DNA of 42,217 bases, from assembly GCA_009841055.1 (NCBI GenBank), contig VXMN01000227.1:1-42217 (forward strand). Direction: 5' to 3'. A program made the position numbers and the translations under genes. The DNA is from Acidobacteriota bacterium (GTDB lineage Bacteria > Acidobacteriota > Terriglobia > Versatilivoradales > Versatilivoraceae). The notes beneath the pieces are model-generated. The model worked only from the letters and a program-made list of their open reading frames with translations. It was not told where the DNA came from and made no database searches. Below, one piece after another: positions 18,735 to 27,040 of this stretch (position 1 is its first letter; the number at the start of each line of letters is the position of its first letter).

Positions 18735-18980
18735 AGCCCGCATTTCTCACCAAGGGGCGTGGTCATGGCGCAGTGATATTCCCCTCAGCGCGTGCTCGTG
18801 AGTGAAGAGCGTAGCGGTTTCTACGGTCGAGCGAGCATGTGCGCGCTAAGGGGAAAAGGACAAGCCAGGGCGCGCCCAGCGCCGTGTGTCGTTGCAAGAG
18901 GTCTCAACACGTCCTATAAAGTGCTGAATATAAAAGGTCTTCTTAAAGTACATTCAGCGACCTGGTGAGAAATGCGGGCT
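18735..18980. mobile_element. MITE-like element with 18-bp perfect terminal inverted repeats
   Basis: AGCCCGCATTTCTCACCA (18735-18752) / TGGTGAGAAATGCGGGCT (18963-18980); nested hairpin arms 18779-18798 / 18832-18855. Confidence 0.65.
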
Positions 18981-19145
18981 AACCCGGCAAGCCGGGTTGA
19001 ACAGTCCACCAGCATCCGATATAGATTAGGTGGCAACCCGGAAGCAAGTGGATGCCGGCGCCGTCGAAGGCTACGAGCCACTTCGACCGCCAGCTTGCGT
19101 TTCTCAACGGAATCCGAAAGTCCTCCGCCCAATCGAGCCTCCACC

Positions 19146-20651
19146 GTGGCGCCCATAGATACCGGAATCGTCGTGCTTTACCTGTGCGGGGTGGCTCTGC
19201 TGGGGGTCTACTTCTCCAGGCGGCAAAAGACCACCGAGGATTACTTTCTGGCGGCGCGCAGCGTTCCCGGGTGGGTGGTGGCGTTCTCCATCCTGGGCAC
19301 CATTTGCGGGAGCGCCACCTTCGTGGGACACCCGGGAAACGTCTTCCACGACAACATGTTTCTGATCCCCGCCCACCTGGTGCCGCTGATCGTGATGCTG
19401 CTGCTGGCCCGGCGCATCGTGGTGTTCTACCGCCACAACGTGCGCATGACGGCCTATGAATACCTGCAGCAGCGGTTCGGCTACCCCGCGCGCGCCTACG
19501 GCGCCGCCACCTTTCTGGTCAGCCGTGTGGCCGACGTCAGCGTCACCTACTACTTTCTGGCGCTGGCCACGGCGGTGCTGACCGGATGGGACGTCACCGG
19601 AGTGATCCTCATTCTGGGCGCCATAACCGTGCTCTACACCCTGATCGGCGGCATCCAGGCCGTGGTCTGGACCGACGTGGTTCAGGGCGTCTTCCTGGTG
19701 GGCGGGGGCCTGCTCTGCATCCTGCTCATCCTGTTCGGTTCCGATGCCGGTCCTTCGCAGATTCTTTCTGCCGCCTGGGAGGGGGGCAAGTTCGAGATCG
19801 GCCGCTGGCAATGGGACGCCACCCAAAACAACCAGTGGCTTCTGATTCTTGGCTCGATAGTCGCCTGGCTCCAGTCCTTCTGCTGCAACCAGCACAACGT
19901 GCAGCGCTACCTGCTGGCCCGCTCCGATCGGGAAGCCGTCCGCGGCGCCGTCATGGGAGCGGGGGCCTGCGTGCCGGTGTGGCTGCTGTTCATGCTGCTG
20001 GGAGCCCTCCTCTGGTCCTACTACCAGTTCAGCGCCGAGGTGGTGCCGCCGGAGGTCATGGCGGTCAAGGACCGCATCGTTCCCCACTTCGTCAGCACCC
20101 ACTTTCCGGCCGGTCTCAAGGGCATGGTTCTGGCCGCTCTCATCGCCGCGGCCATGTCCTCGCTGGATTCGGACCTCAATTCTCTCGCGACGGTGGTGGT
20201 CAACGACTTCTTCGGCAAGCTGCGCCCCCGCGCCTCCGAAAGCCTCAGGCTGCTGGCGGGCAGGATCTCCGTCGTCGGCCTGGGCGCCGCCTCCATTCTG
20301 CTGGCGCTGCAGTGGACCCGGATCGACAGCGCCTCCCTGGTCGAGTTCTCCCTCACCATGACCATGATCTTCACCGGAGGCATCCTGGGACTGTTCGCCC
20401 TGGGCATGCTGTTCCGCTGGACGCTGGCCGCGGGAGCCTACCTGGGCATCCTGGCCTGCCTCCTGTTTACCGCCTGGGCAACCCTGACCCAGGTGAGGAT
20501 GCCGGGGAGCGCCGAGCCCATCCTTGATCTGGGGAGCTTCAACTGCACTCTCAGCCTGTGGCTGACCGGGGTGCTGGGCCACCTGGTGCTGGTGTCGGTG
20601 GCCATGGCGGCCAGCCTGATCCTGCGCCGGTCCGAGGGAGGTCGGGGGTAG
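19146..20651 (+). CDS. Sodium:solute symporter (SSS) family transporter
   Basis: KTTEDYFLAARSVPGW, YTLIGGIQAVVWTDVVQG, AAMSSLDSDLNSLATV; likely GTG start at 19146. Confidence 0.93.
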   Translation: MAPIDTGIVVLYLCGVALLGVYFSRRQKTTEDYFLAARSVPGWVVAFSILGTICGSATFVGHPGNVFHDNMFLIPAHLVPLIVMLLLARRIVVFYRHNVRMTAYEYLQQRFGYPARAYGAATFLVSRVADVSVTYYFLALATAVLTGWDVTGVILILGAITVLYTLIGGIQAVVWTDVVQGVFLVGGGLLCILLILFGSDAGPSQILSAAWEGGKFEIGRWQWDATQNNQWLLILGSIVAWLQSFCCNQHNVQRYLLARSDREAVRGAVMGAGACVPVWLLFMLLGALLWSYYQFSAEVVPPEVMAVKDRIVPHFVSTHFPAGLKGMVLAALIAAAMSSLDSDLNSLATVVVNDFFGKLRPRASESLRLLAGRISVVGLGAASILLALQWTRIDSASLVEFSLTMTMIFTGGILGLFALGMLFRWTLAAGAYLGILACLLFTAWATLTQVRMPGSAEPILDLGSFNCTLSLWLTGVLGHLVLVSVAMAASLILRRSEGGRG

Positions 20652-20712
20652 AGAGGAATGAGCAACTTGTTTTAGAATCGTTCGAAATTACCGTGATCCG
20701 GGAGGGAAATCC

Positions 20713-21735
20713 ATGGCTCAAGCAAACATCGACTACCGCGACTGCGACCGGCAGGTCTGGGAGGAGGAACTGGCGGACTTCGTTCCTTCCCGAATCCTGG
20801 ACGCCCACATCCATTGCTTCTGGCGCTCCGCCGTCACCGGAGTGGACCCGGACTCGCTCAAGAAGGAGGACAACGACCTGGAGACCTTGAATCAATGGGC
20901 CGAGGTCCTCTACCCGGGCCGGCGCATGCAGTACCTCATCCTGGGGCACCCTTTCCCGGGAACCGACGTGGCCAAGCACGTGGAGTTGAACCGCAGGGAG
21001 ATCGACGGGGTGCCCGGTGTCCGCCACAACCGCCTGGTGACGCCCTCCTGCAAGATCGAGGATATCGAGCGTGACCTCAAGCACCCCCAGTTCGTCGGCC
21101 TCAAGCCCTACCGAACCCACTCGGTCACCGGGGACATCGCCCAGTGCCGCATCCATGAGTTTCTGCCCCACGAGCAGATGGAGTTCGCCAACCATCACGG
21201 CTTGTGGGTGACCATGCACCTGTCCCGATTTCACGGATGCGCCGACCATCTCAACCTGCAGGACCTGGAAGAGTACACCACCAGGCGCTATCCCAACCTC
21301 AAGTGGCTGCTGGCCCACTGCGCCCGCAGCTTCACCTACTGGCCCATGCAGGAGGCGGTGGAACGGCTCAGGGACATGCCCAACATCCACTACGACACCT
21401 CGGCGGTGACCGACCCCCGACCCTACATCTCCCTGCTTACCAAGGAGGACACCCGACGTATTTTCTGGGGTTCGGACGGCGTGGGGGCTGCCTTCTTCCA
21501 CGGCCACTACGCCGCCCTGGGGCGAGCCTGGGAGCACTACGATGCCGACCGGGGTGACCTGCAGTTTCCCCACTGCGACGGCCGGCCCATCCTGGCGGTC
21601 TACGAGCAGCTCCTCTCCATGAAGTTCGCGGCCGAGATCGCCGGCCTATCCAGGGATCAGATCGAGGGCCTCTTCTGGCGGAACGCGGCCACGGCGCTGG
21701 GAATCGGTGAAGAGGAAGGGGCGAGCAACGACTAG
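20713..21735 (+). CDS. Amidohydrolase family TIM-barrel protein (COG2159-like)
   Basis: ILDAHIHCFW metal motif, LKWLLAHCARSF, RIFWGSDGVG. Confidence 0.88.
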   Translation: MAQANIDYRDCDRQVWEEELADFVPSRILDAHIHCFWRSAVTGVDPDSLKKEDNDLETLNQWAEVLYPGRRMQYLILGHPFPGTDVAKHVELNRREIDGVPGVRHNRLVTPSCKIEDIERDLKHPQFVGLKPYRTHSVTGDIAQCRIHEFLPHEQMEFANHHGLWVTMHLSRFHGCADHLNLQDLEEYTTRRYPNLKWLLAHCARSFTYWPMQEAVERLRDMPNIHYDTSAVTDPRPYISLLTKEDTRRIFWGSDGVGAAFFHGHYAALGRAWEHYDADRGDLQFPHCDGRPILAVYEQLLSMKFAAEIAGLSRDQIEGLFWRNAATALGIGEEEGASND

Positions 21736-21751
21736 GAAGGCAGTCCCCACC

Positions 21752-21868
21752 TCATGGCTCCTCTTCCCGATCGATGACTCGGATGTTCCGGTTGACCTCG
21801 TTCAGTCGGATCACTCTCTCGGCGAAGATGTCGAGAATCGTCATTTTGTTGGGGTATGTGGGCTTCAT
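21752..21868 (-). CDS. Tiny 38-aa ORF at the end of the HAO-type operon
   Basis: MKPTYPNKMTILDIFAERVIRLNEVNRNIRVIDREEEP; ATGA overlap with upstream ORF. Confidence 0.45.
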   Translation of the reverse strand: MKPTYPNKMTILDIFAERVIRLNEVNRNIRVIDREEEP

Positions 21869-22086
21869 GGTCTTGCCTCTTCCGAGGCCGGCGGCGCGGT
21901 CCTCTCCTGCTGGAGCGTCTCCACGACCCCTGTGATGACTAACAGGATCAGGAAAAACGCGCAGGCAAGGGTCGCTCGCGTGCGGGTACGGAGACCCAGC
22001 TTGGGTTGGGGCTGGATGATGGAAGCAAAGGAGAGGCCCATGCCTGTCAGGCAGATCACGAAGGCCGCAAACAGGATTGTGCTCAT
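21865..22086 (-). CDS. Small membrane protein (2 TM) in the HAO-type operon
   Basis: MSTILFAAFVICLTGMGLSFASI...TLACAFFLILLVITGVVETL. Confidence 0.7.
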   Translation of the reverse strand: MSTILFAAFVICLTGMGLSFASIIQPQPKLGLRTRTRATLACAFFLILLVITGVVETLQQERTAPPASEEARP

Positions 22087-22245
22087 GGGTGCCTCCCACT
22101 CAAGGGTCGGATTGAGTGTCGCTTCGGCAACCCCATCTCTGGTCAATCCCGGTGCCCTTGAGAAACCGGGTGATTCCTGAACGAATGCCGGGGTGGGTCC
22201 GACTGCGGAGCAGCCGTGGCCGCGCGGATGGGTCGACATTCATCG

Positions 22246-22479
22246 TCACTCGCTCCTGGTCACGACCGACCACAGGTAGAGCACCATGCCGCTGCCGACA
22301 AGCAGTGTCCCTGGCCCCAGAAAGAGAAGGAACGAGACCGTATGGTTCCAGAACAGGGTGGGCAGCTCGACAACGATTCCCAGCGCAATGAATGTGGCCG
22401 CCCACCGAAGACCGCCTGTCTGTCGGCCCGAAAGCCTCGATCGGTGACGCGGAATCACGACTACACCTCCGGGTTCCAT
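22246..22479 (-). CDS. Small membrane protein (2 TM) in the HAO-type operon
   Basis: LRWAATFIALGIVVELPTLFWNHTVSFLLFLGPGTLLVGSGMVLYLWSVV; overlaps the end of the NapC-like gene; start codon uncertain. Confidence 0.65.
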   Translation of the reverse strand: MEPGGVVVIPRHRSRLSGRQTGGLRWAATFIALGIVVELPTLFWNHTVSFLLFLGPGTLLVGSGMVLYLWSVVTRSE

Positions 22480-23075
22480 GACCCGAAGCGGTCCAGCTTG
22501 TCTACTTCGTGCACCAGGTTGTGACACATCAGGCACGAGTTGGCGCCTGTCAGCAATTTTTCCTTGAAGGGCGCATGCTCGATCTGCTCCTCGTAGGATC
22601 TTGCCCCCTGGTGGCACTGGAAGCAGGCCCGGTTCGGATAGGGCTCATAGAGTTGGATGGGGGCCGAGGCTGTTCCCCAGAAGTTGTGCCACAGGTGCCT
22701 CACCCCGCGCAGCTTGTCGTCCACGTCTCCAAACATAGTGTAGTCGGTATGGCAGGCGTAGCAGGCCCGGTCGGCGGGAATTCTCTTGTTCTGAAAGTGG
22801 GAGGCGGGAAGAAAGCGGGCATCGTCGACGAAGAGACTGTCACCAAAAGGTTTGATGGCGTGACACGACAGGCAGAACTCGGTCGTCTGGGCCTGCTTGT
22901 AGTGCAGATTGGCTCCCCCCAGCAACAAGAGTCCCGGCAGAACGAAGAGAGCCACAAGCGCCAATACCCGGCCTCCCACCGTGGCCGCCGTTTCCGGCCG
23001 GCGCATCAGAACGGCATTGATGCCGAGGTTTACGGCTGCCAGAAGCACCAGGACTACAGTCAAGCCGGACAACAT
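22461..23075 (-). CDS. NapC/NirT/NrfH-type tetraheme membrane cytochrome c (quinol dehydrogenase)
   Basis: Four CxxCH (CLSCH, CYACH, CFQCH, CLMCH) after N-terminal TM helices; FCLSCHAIKPFGDSL, ACFQCHQGA. Confidence 0.88.
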   Translation of the reverse strand: MLSGLTVVLVLLAAVNLGINAVLMRRPETAATVGGRVLALVALFVLPGLLLLGGANLHYKQAQTTEFCLSCHAIKPFGDSLFVDDARFLPASHFQNKRIPADRACYACHTDYTMFGDVDDKLRGVRHLWHNFWGTASAPIQLYEPYPNRACFQCHQGARSYEEQIEHAPFKEKLLTGANSCLMCHNLVHEVDKLDRFGSWNPEV

Positions 23076-23092
23076 TCGCCTCCCTGAATCGT

Positions 23093-24436
23093 CTAACGGT
23101 TTCTTCCGCGCAGTTCCCGGGCCAACGTCCTGATCTCGGTCAAGTCCTGCACCATCTCGCTCCAACCGTACCAGAGCGCATAATCCGGGTTGTTGTGGAA
23201 CGTTCCCTGAAAGGCTCGCATCCGGTGTTCCAGATGCATTTTGAAGAGCTTCTGCTCGATGACGGTAGGAGCGTCGTGGAAGGCCAGCAGATCCGGATAA
23301 TCGTAGGTGTAGTGGTCGGGCTTGCGCAGCACTCCGTCGCGATAGAGAGCGGCGACAATCCGGATCGCTTCGGCCAGCAATCGGTCCGCCTCCCGGATCA
23401 TCTCATCCCCTTTTTTCAATTCGGCCCGAACGAGATTGGCGGAGTGGCACTGCTCGCAGACCTGGATCATTCGGTCCCGCTCGACTTGCCAATCCTCCTG
23501 AGTGAGCCGGGCGACGTCTGCTTCCTTGACTACCTCCAGGCGCGCCGTCGGATTTCCCTGGGGGTCCAGGACTCCCAGCGCCTTCAGAATCGTGACCTGA
23601 TCGGCCGCCCATTGCTTGTCTTCCGGCAGGGGTAGCCGCACCGCCAGAAAGCCCCAGGCTGTCCGCACTTCGTGATTCCCCTTGGGCATGTGGCAGACCT
23701 GGCAGGTGGGCGCCGCGGCATCTTCCGGAAGAATCCCGCTCTGTTTGAGGGAGTGACGTACGCCGTGCTTCGACGAGGAGTACATCTCCCACTGGGGATG
23801 GTCCATCCCCATGTGACAGGTTCGGCAGGCCTGTGGTTCCCTCGCTTCCTTGACCGAGAAGAGGTGCCGGGTATGACAGGCGTCACAGGAAGCCAGACCG
23901 AACAGAATTCCTTCCTCCTTCAACTGCCGAATCTCGTCCTCGCTCTTGACCCCGATCTGATGGCAACCCCCACATCCCTTCATGCCGCCGGTGAGCGCCA
24001 TGGGCAACCAATGGGTAGTGGGCATGGCCTTCATGCTGGCCCACCCCAAAGCGTGCTTGCCGGCATTGAACTGCTCGGTCTGGATCGGATGGCAGGTCCC
24101 GCAGACCTCCGGCGTCGCCGTCTTGACCAGAGCCACGTCGTCTGCCGATCGGTGCCGGTCGCCGTGGCACAGAGAGCAATCCACACCCTCGGAACTGTGT
24201 CGACTCAACTCCCAGTCGGTGACGATGTTTGGCGTTGCCTCCCTGTGACAATCCACGCACTCGGAGGTGGCTACCGGCGAGTTCTCCCCACCGCCACAGG
24301 CTGTGAGAGCCAGAAGGAGCGGCAACAGGCAGCTGAACCGCCCCGGCCGCCTTGCCCCGGGCCGGGTGCGATTTCGCCACCGTCGCTGCCGGCTGTCGCG
24401 CCCTCTGGGAGCACCTGTTCCGCACATCCGTGTCAT
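23093..24436 (-). CDS. Octaheme cytochrome c, hydroxylamine oxidoreductase (HAO) family, predicted lipoprotein
   Basis: Eight CxxCH (CVDCH, CSLCH, CGTCH, CGGCH, CDACH, CRTCH, CQVCH, CEQCH); CDACHTRHLFSVKEAREPQACRTCHMGMDHPQWEMYSSSKHG; lipobox LLALTAC. Confidence 0.92.
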   Translation of the reverse strand: MTRMCGTGAPRGRDSRQRRWRNRTRPGARRPGRFSCLLPLLLALTACGGGENSPVATSECVDCHREATPNIVTDWELSRHSSEGVDCSLCHGDRHRSADDVALVKTATPEVCGTCHPIQTEQFNAGKHALGWASMKAMPTTHWLPMALTGGMKGCGGCHQIGVKSEDEIRQLKEEGILFGLASCDACHTRHLFSVKEAREPQACRTCHMGMDHPQWEMYSSSKHGVRHSLKQSGILPEDAAAPTCQVCHMPKGNHEVRTAWGFLAVRLPLPEDKQWAADQVTILKALGVLDPQGNPTARLEVVKEADVARLTQEDWQVERDRMIQVCEQCHSANLVRAELKKGDEMIREADRLLAEAIRIVAALYRDGVLRKPDHYTYDYPDLLAFHDAPTVIEQKLFKMHLEHRMRAFQGTFHNNPDYALWYGWSEMVQDLTEIRTLARELRGRNR

Positions 24437-24792
24437 TGTGGACCTCGCGGGTAAGTCCCGTCCCAGCCCGGACTCTCTTAAGGAGTGCCCCCAGGAGGAG
24501 TCGAGTTCTGGCGGCACCGGGGGACGACAACTGGAGCGGGAAAATCCTCACCCCCAGTGAGAGATGCGGGCTCGGTCGGATCATTCCAACCGGAGCGATA
24601 CCTTCACGATTGAGGATAGCCCCGCTCCGGACCGGTCACAATGATGCAAACACTTCATTCATGTGATACGTTTTTATCAATTTACCCGGGTGTACATTGC
24701 TGGTCGATGGAGAAATGGGCCGGGCCGGTAGTCAGTCTGCGACACCCCGTTCGGCGCCATGTTGTTGTTGTGTCTTCGCTCGGAAAAGACCA

Positions 24793-25461
24793 ATGGTTCG
24801 TCGGGAACTGTTTGAGTTGTTGGAAACGGCTGGGGACGCGGCGTTCGCCGTTGATCCACAGGGGTCGATCTGCTACTGGTCGCGGGCCGCGGAGGAACTC
24901 CTCGGCTTTTCGCAGGGGCAGGTCTTGTCGAGAGGTTGCGCCGATATCCTGGCCGGGGTGGATGATGCTGCCTGCGCCGTTTGCACTCACGACTGTCACA
25001 TTCTGGAGATGGCGACAAAGGGAGGGCAGGTCCCCTCTTTCGACCTCCATGCGGCAACGGCCTCCGGCAAGCGCAAGTGGCTGAATGTAACTACCCTCGT
25101 CGCTCACTTGGACCGAGGGGCGTCACCGCTGGTCGTCCATCTGATGCGGGACGTTGATCGCCGGAAACGAGTTGAGGAGGTCACTCAAGAAGCCCTGGTC
25201 GAAATCCGGCGGCTGACTCGCGATCAGGGAGGTCCAGACCCACCGCAGGGCTTATCGCAGTACCCTCCGGTCGATCTCACGCCGCGCGAGCTTTCCGTCC
25301 TGCGACTCCTCTCACTGGGACGAGGCACGGCAGATATCGCGAACCATCTTTACATCAGTCCGGCCACGGTTCGAAACCACATCCAGAGCGTACTCTCGAA
25401 GCTGCGGTGCCATACACGACTTGAGGCCGTCCTTCGGGCGGTTCGGTATCATCTGATCTGA
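24793..25461 (+). CDS. PAS-domain LuxR-family transcriptional regulator
   Basis: PAS (AAFAVDPQGSICYWSRAAEELLGFS) plus C-terminal LuxR HTH (LTPRELSVLRLLSLGRGTADIANHLYISPATVRNHIQSVLSKLRCHTRLEAV). Confidence 0.93.
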   Translation: MVRRELFELLETAGDAAFAVDPQGSICYWSRAAEELLGFSQGQVLSRGCADILAGVDDAACAVCTHDCHILEMATKGGQVPSFDLHAATASGKRKWLNVTTLVAHLDRGASPLVVHLMRDVDRRKRVEEVTQEALVEIRRLTRDQGGPDPPQGLSQYPPVDLTPRELSVLRLLSLGRGTADIANHLYISPATVRNHIQSVLSKLRCHTRLEAVLRAVRYHLI

Positions 25462-25476
25462 AAAAAAGTGTCCGCG

Positions 25477-26997
25477 ATGCGAAAGCCTACTTGCCTGTGT
25501 TTCCTTGTCCTGGTGGGACTCGTCTGGAGTGGTTGCGCCCCACAGCCGGAATCGCCCATCGACATCGGGTCGCGGCGCCAGCTCCTGGTGGACGACTTCC
25601 TGACGGCGCGCGCCGCCGGGAAGGTCGAGTTGCGCCTGCACTCACCGGTGGAACGCGAGGTGGTCTTCGTCCATGACCGGCCCTGGGAGGGCGGTTATTC
25701 CGGATACAACACCCTGTTTCGCGACGGCGACCGCTACCGCATGTACTACCGGGCAGCCGCCTGGCCGGGGATCGGCAAGGAGCCGACCCTGTCGGTCTGC
25801 CTGGCGGAAAGCCGGGACGGCATCCGCTGGGTGAGGCCGGAGCTGGGACTGGTGGAGTTCCAGGGCTCCAGGAGGAACAACATCATCCTCTCGGGGGAAG
25901 TCTCCAACACCTTCGTTCCCTTCAAGGACACCAATCCCGCCGCCAAAGCCGAAGAACGCTACAAGGCCCTGGCGGCATTGAGCGATCCACGCGGACTCTA
26001 CGCCTTCGCCTCCCCCGACGGGATCACTTGGCGGAAGATGAGCGATGCTCCGGTGATCACCCGGGGCAAGTTCGATTCCCAGAACGTGGCCTTCTGGGAC
26101 AGCGCGCGGCAAGGCTACCGGGCCTACTACCGGGAAATACGCGGCCCCAACGACGAGATTCGCCCCGAGGGACCGCAGTTGGGGCTCGACCCGGCGGGGC
26201 CGGCCCGGGACGTCATGACCTGCACCTCTCCGGATTTTCTCGACTGGAGCGAACCCCGTTGGCTCCGATACCCCGGGGCTCCCCGCGAACAGCTCTACCT
26301 CAACCAGGTCCGGCCCTATTTCCGGGCTCCCCATCTGCTGGTGGGGTTTCCGGGGCGGTTCATGGCCGGGCGCGAGATTGAAGAGGGGCTGCCGATTACA
26401 GAACATCCCTCCTACCGCTACGGTTCCATCTCGGAGACCCTGTTCATGAGCAGCCGGGACGGCTTCTCCTTCAAGCGCTGGGGCGAGGCCTTCATCCGAC
26501 CCGGCCCCCGCAGGGAGCGCTGGATCTATCCCGGCTCCTTTCCCGCCTACGGGTTGCTGGCGACCCCGGCGGAAACGGCCGACCGGCCGGAGGAACTGTC
26601 GCTCTATGTCAATGACGGCGGGTATTGGACCGCCAGCGGGAAGGCTTCGCGGCTGCGGCGCTACACCCTGCGGCTGGACGGCTTCGTCTCGGCCCGGGCG
26701 GGGTTGAGCGGCGGGGAACTGGTGACCCGGCCGCTGGTCTTTCAAGGCAGGGAGCTGACCCTCAACTACGCCACCTCGGCCGCCGGCAGCCTGCAGGTGG
26801 AGATTCAGGACGCCGCCGGCCGGCCGGTTCCGGGCTTCAGCCTGGCCGAATCGCCGGAGATCTTCGGGGATCGCATTGACGGTGCCGTGGCCTGGAAAAG
26901 CGGCGCCGATCTGGCCGCCCTGGCCGGAAAGTCCGTCCGCCTGCGGGTGGTGTTGAAGGACGCCGACCTCTACGCCTTCAGGTTCGGTGGTTCCTGA
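25477..26997 (+). CDS. Exported beta-propeller glycosyl hydrolase-like protein (GH32/43/68 clan-like)
   Basis: Lipoprotein leader; propeller-type repeats (SRDGIRWVRPELG, SPDGITWRKMSDAPVI, DSQNVAFWD). Confidence 0.65.
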   Translation: MRKPTCLCFLVLVGLVWSGCAPQPESPIDIGSRRQLLVDDFLTARAAGKVELRLHSPVEREVVFVHDRPWEGGYSGYNTLFRDGDRYRMYYRAAAWPGIGKEPTLSVCLAESRDGIRWVRPELGLVEFQGSRRNNIILSGEVSNTFVPFKDTNPAAKAEERYKALAALSDPRGLYAFASPDGITWRKMSDAPVITRGKFDSQNVAFWDSARQGYRAYYREIRGPNDEIRPEGPQLGLDPAGPARDVMTCTSPDFLDWSEPRWLRYPGAPREQLYLNQVRPYFRAPHLLVGFPGRFMAGREIEEGLPITEHPSYRYGSISETLFMSSRDGFSFKRWGEAFIRPGPRRERWIYPGSFPAYGLLATPAETADRPEELSLYVNDGGYWTASGKASRLRRYTLRLDGFVSARAGLSGGELVTRPLVFQGRELTLNYATSAAGSLQVEIQDAAGRPVPGFSLAESPEIFGDRIDGAVAWKSGADLAALAGKSVRLRVVLKDADLYAFRFGGS

Positions 26998-27040
26998 GGT
27001 CGGTCAACTGCGCCAACGCCTTCGGACCAACTCCCTTGCT

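Noticed and set aside
22100-22243. 47-aa ORF MNVDPSARPRLLRSRTHPGIRS... in the HAO-type operon
   Set aside because: Arg/Ser-rich, no recognisable pattern; start abuts the preceding stop, but coding support is too weak to call.
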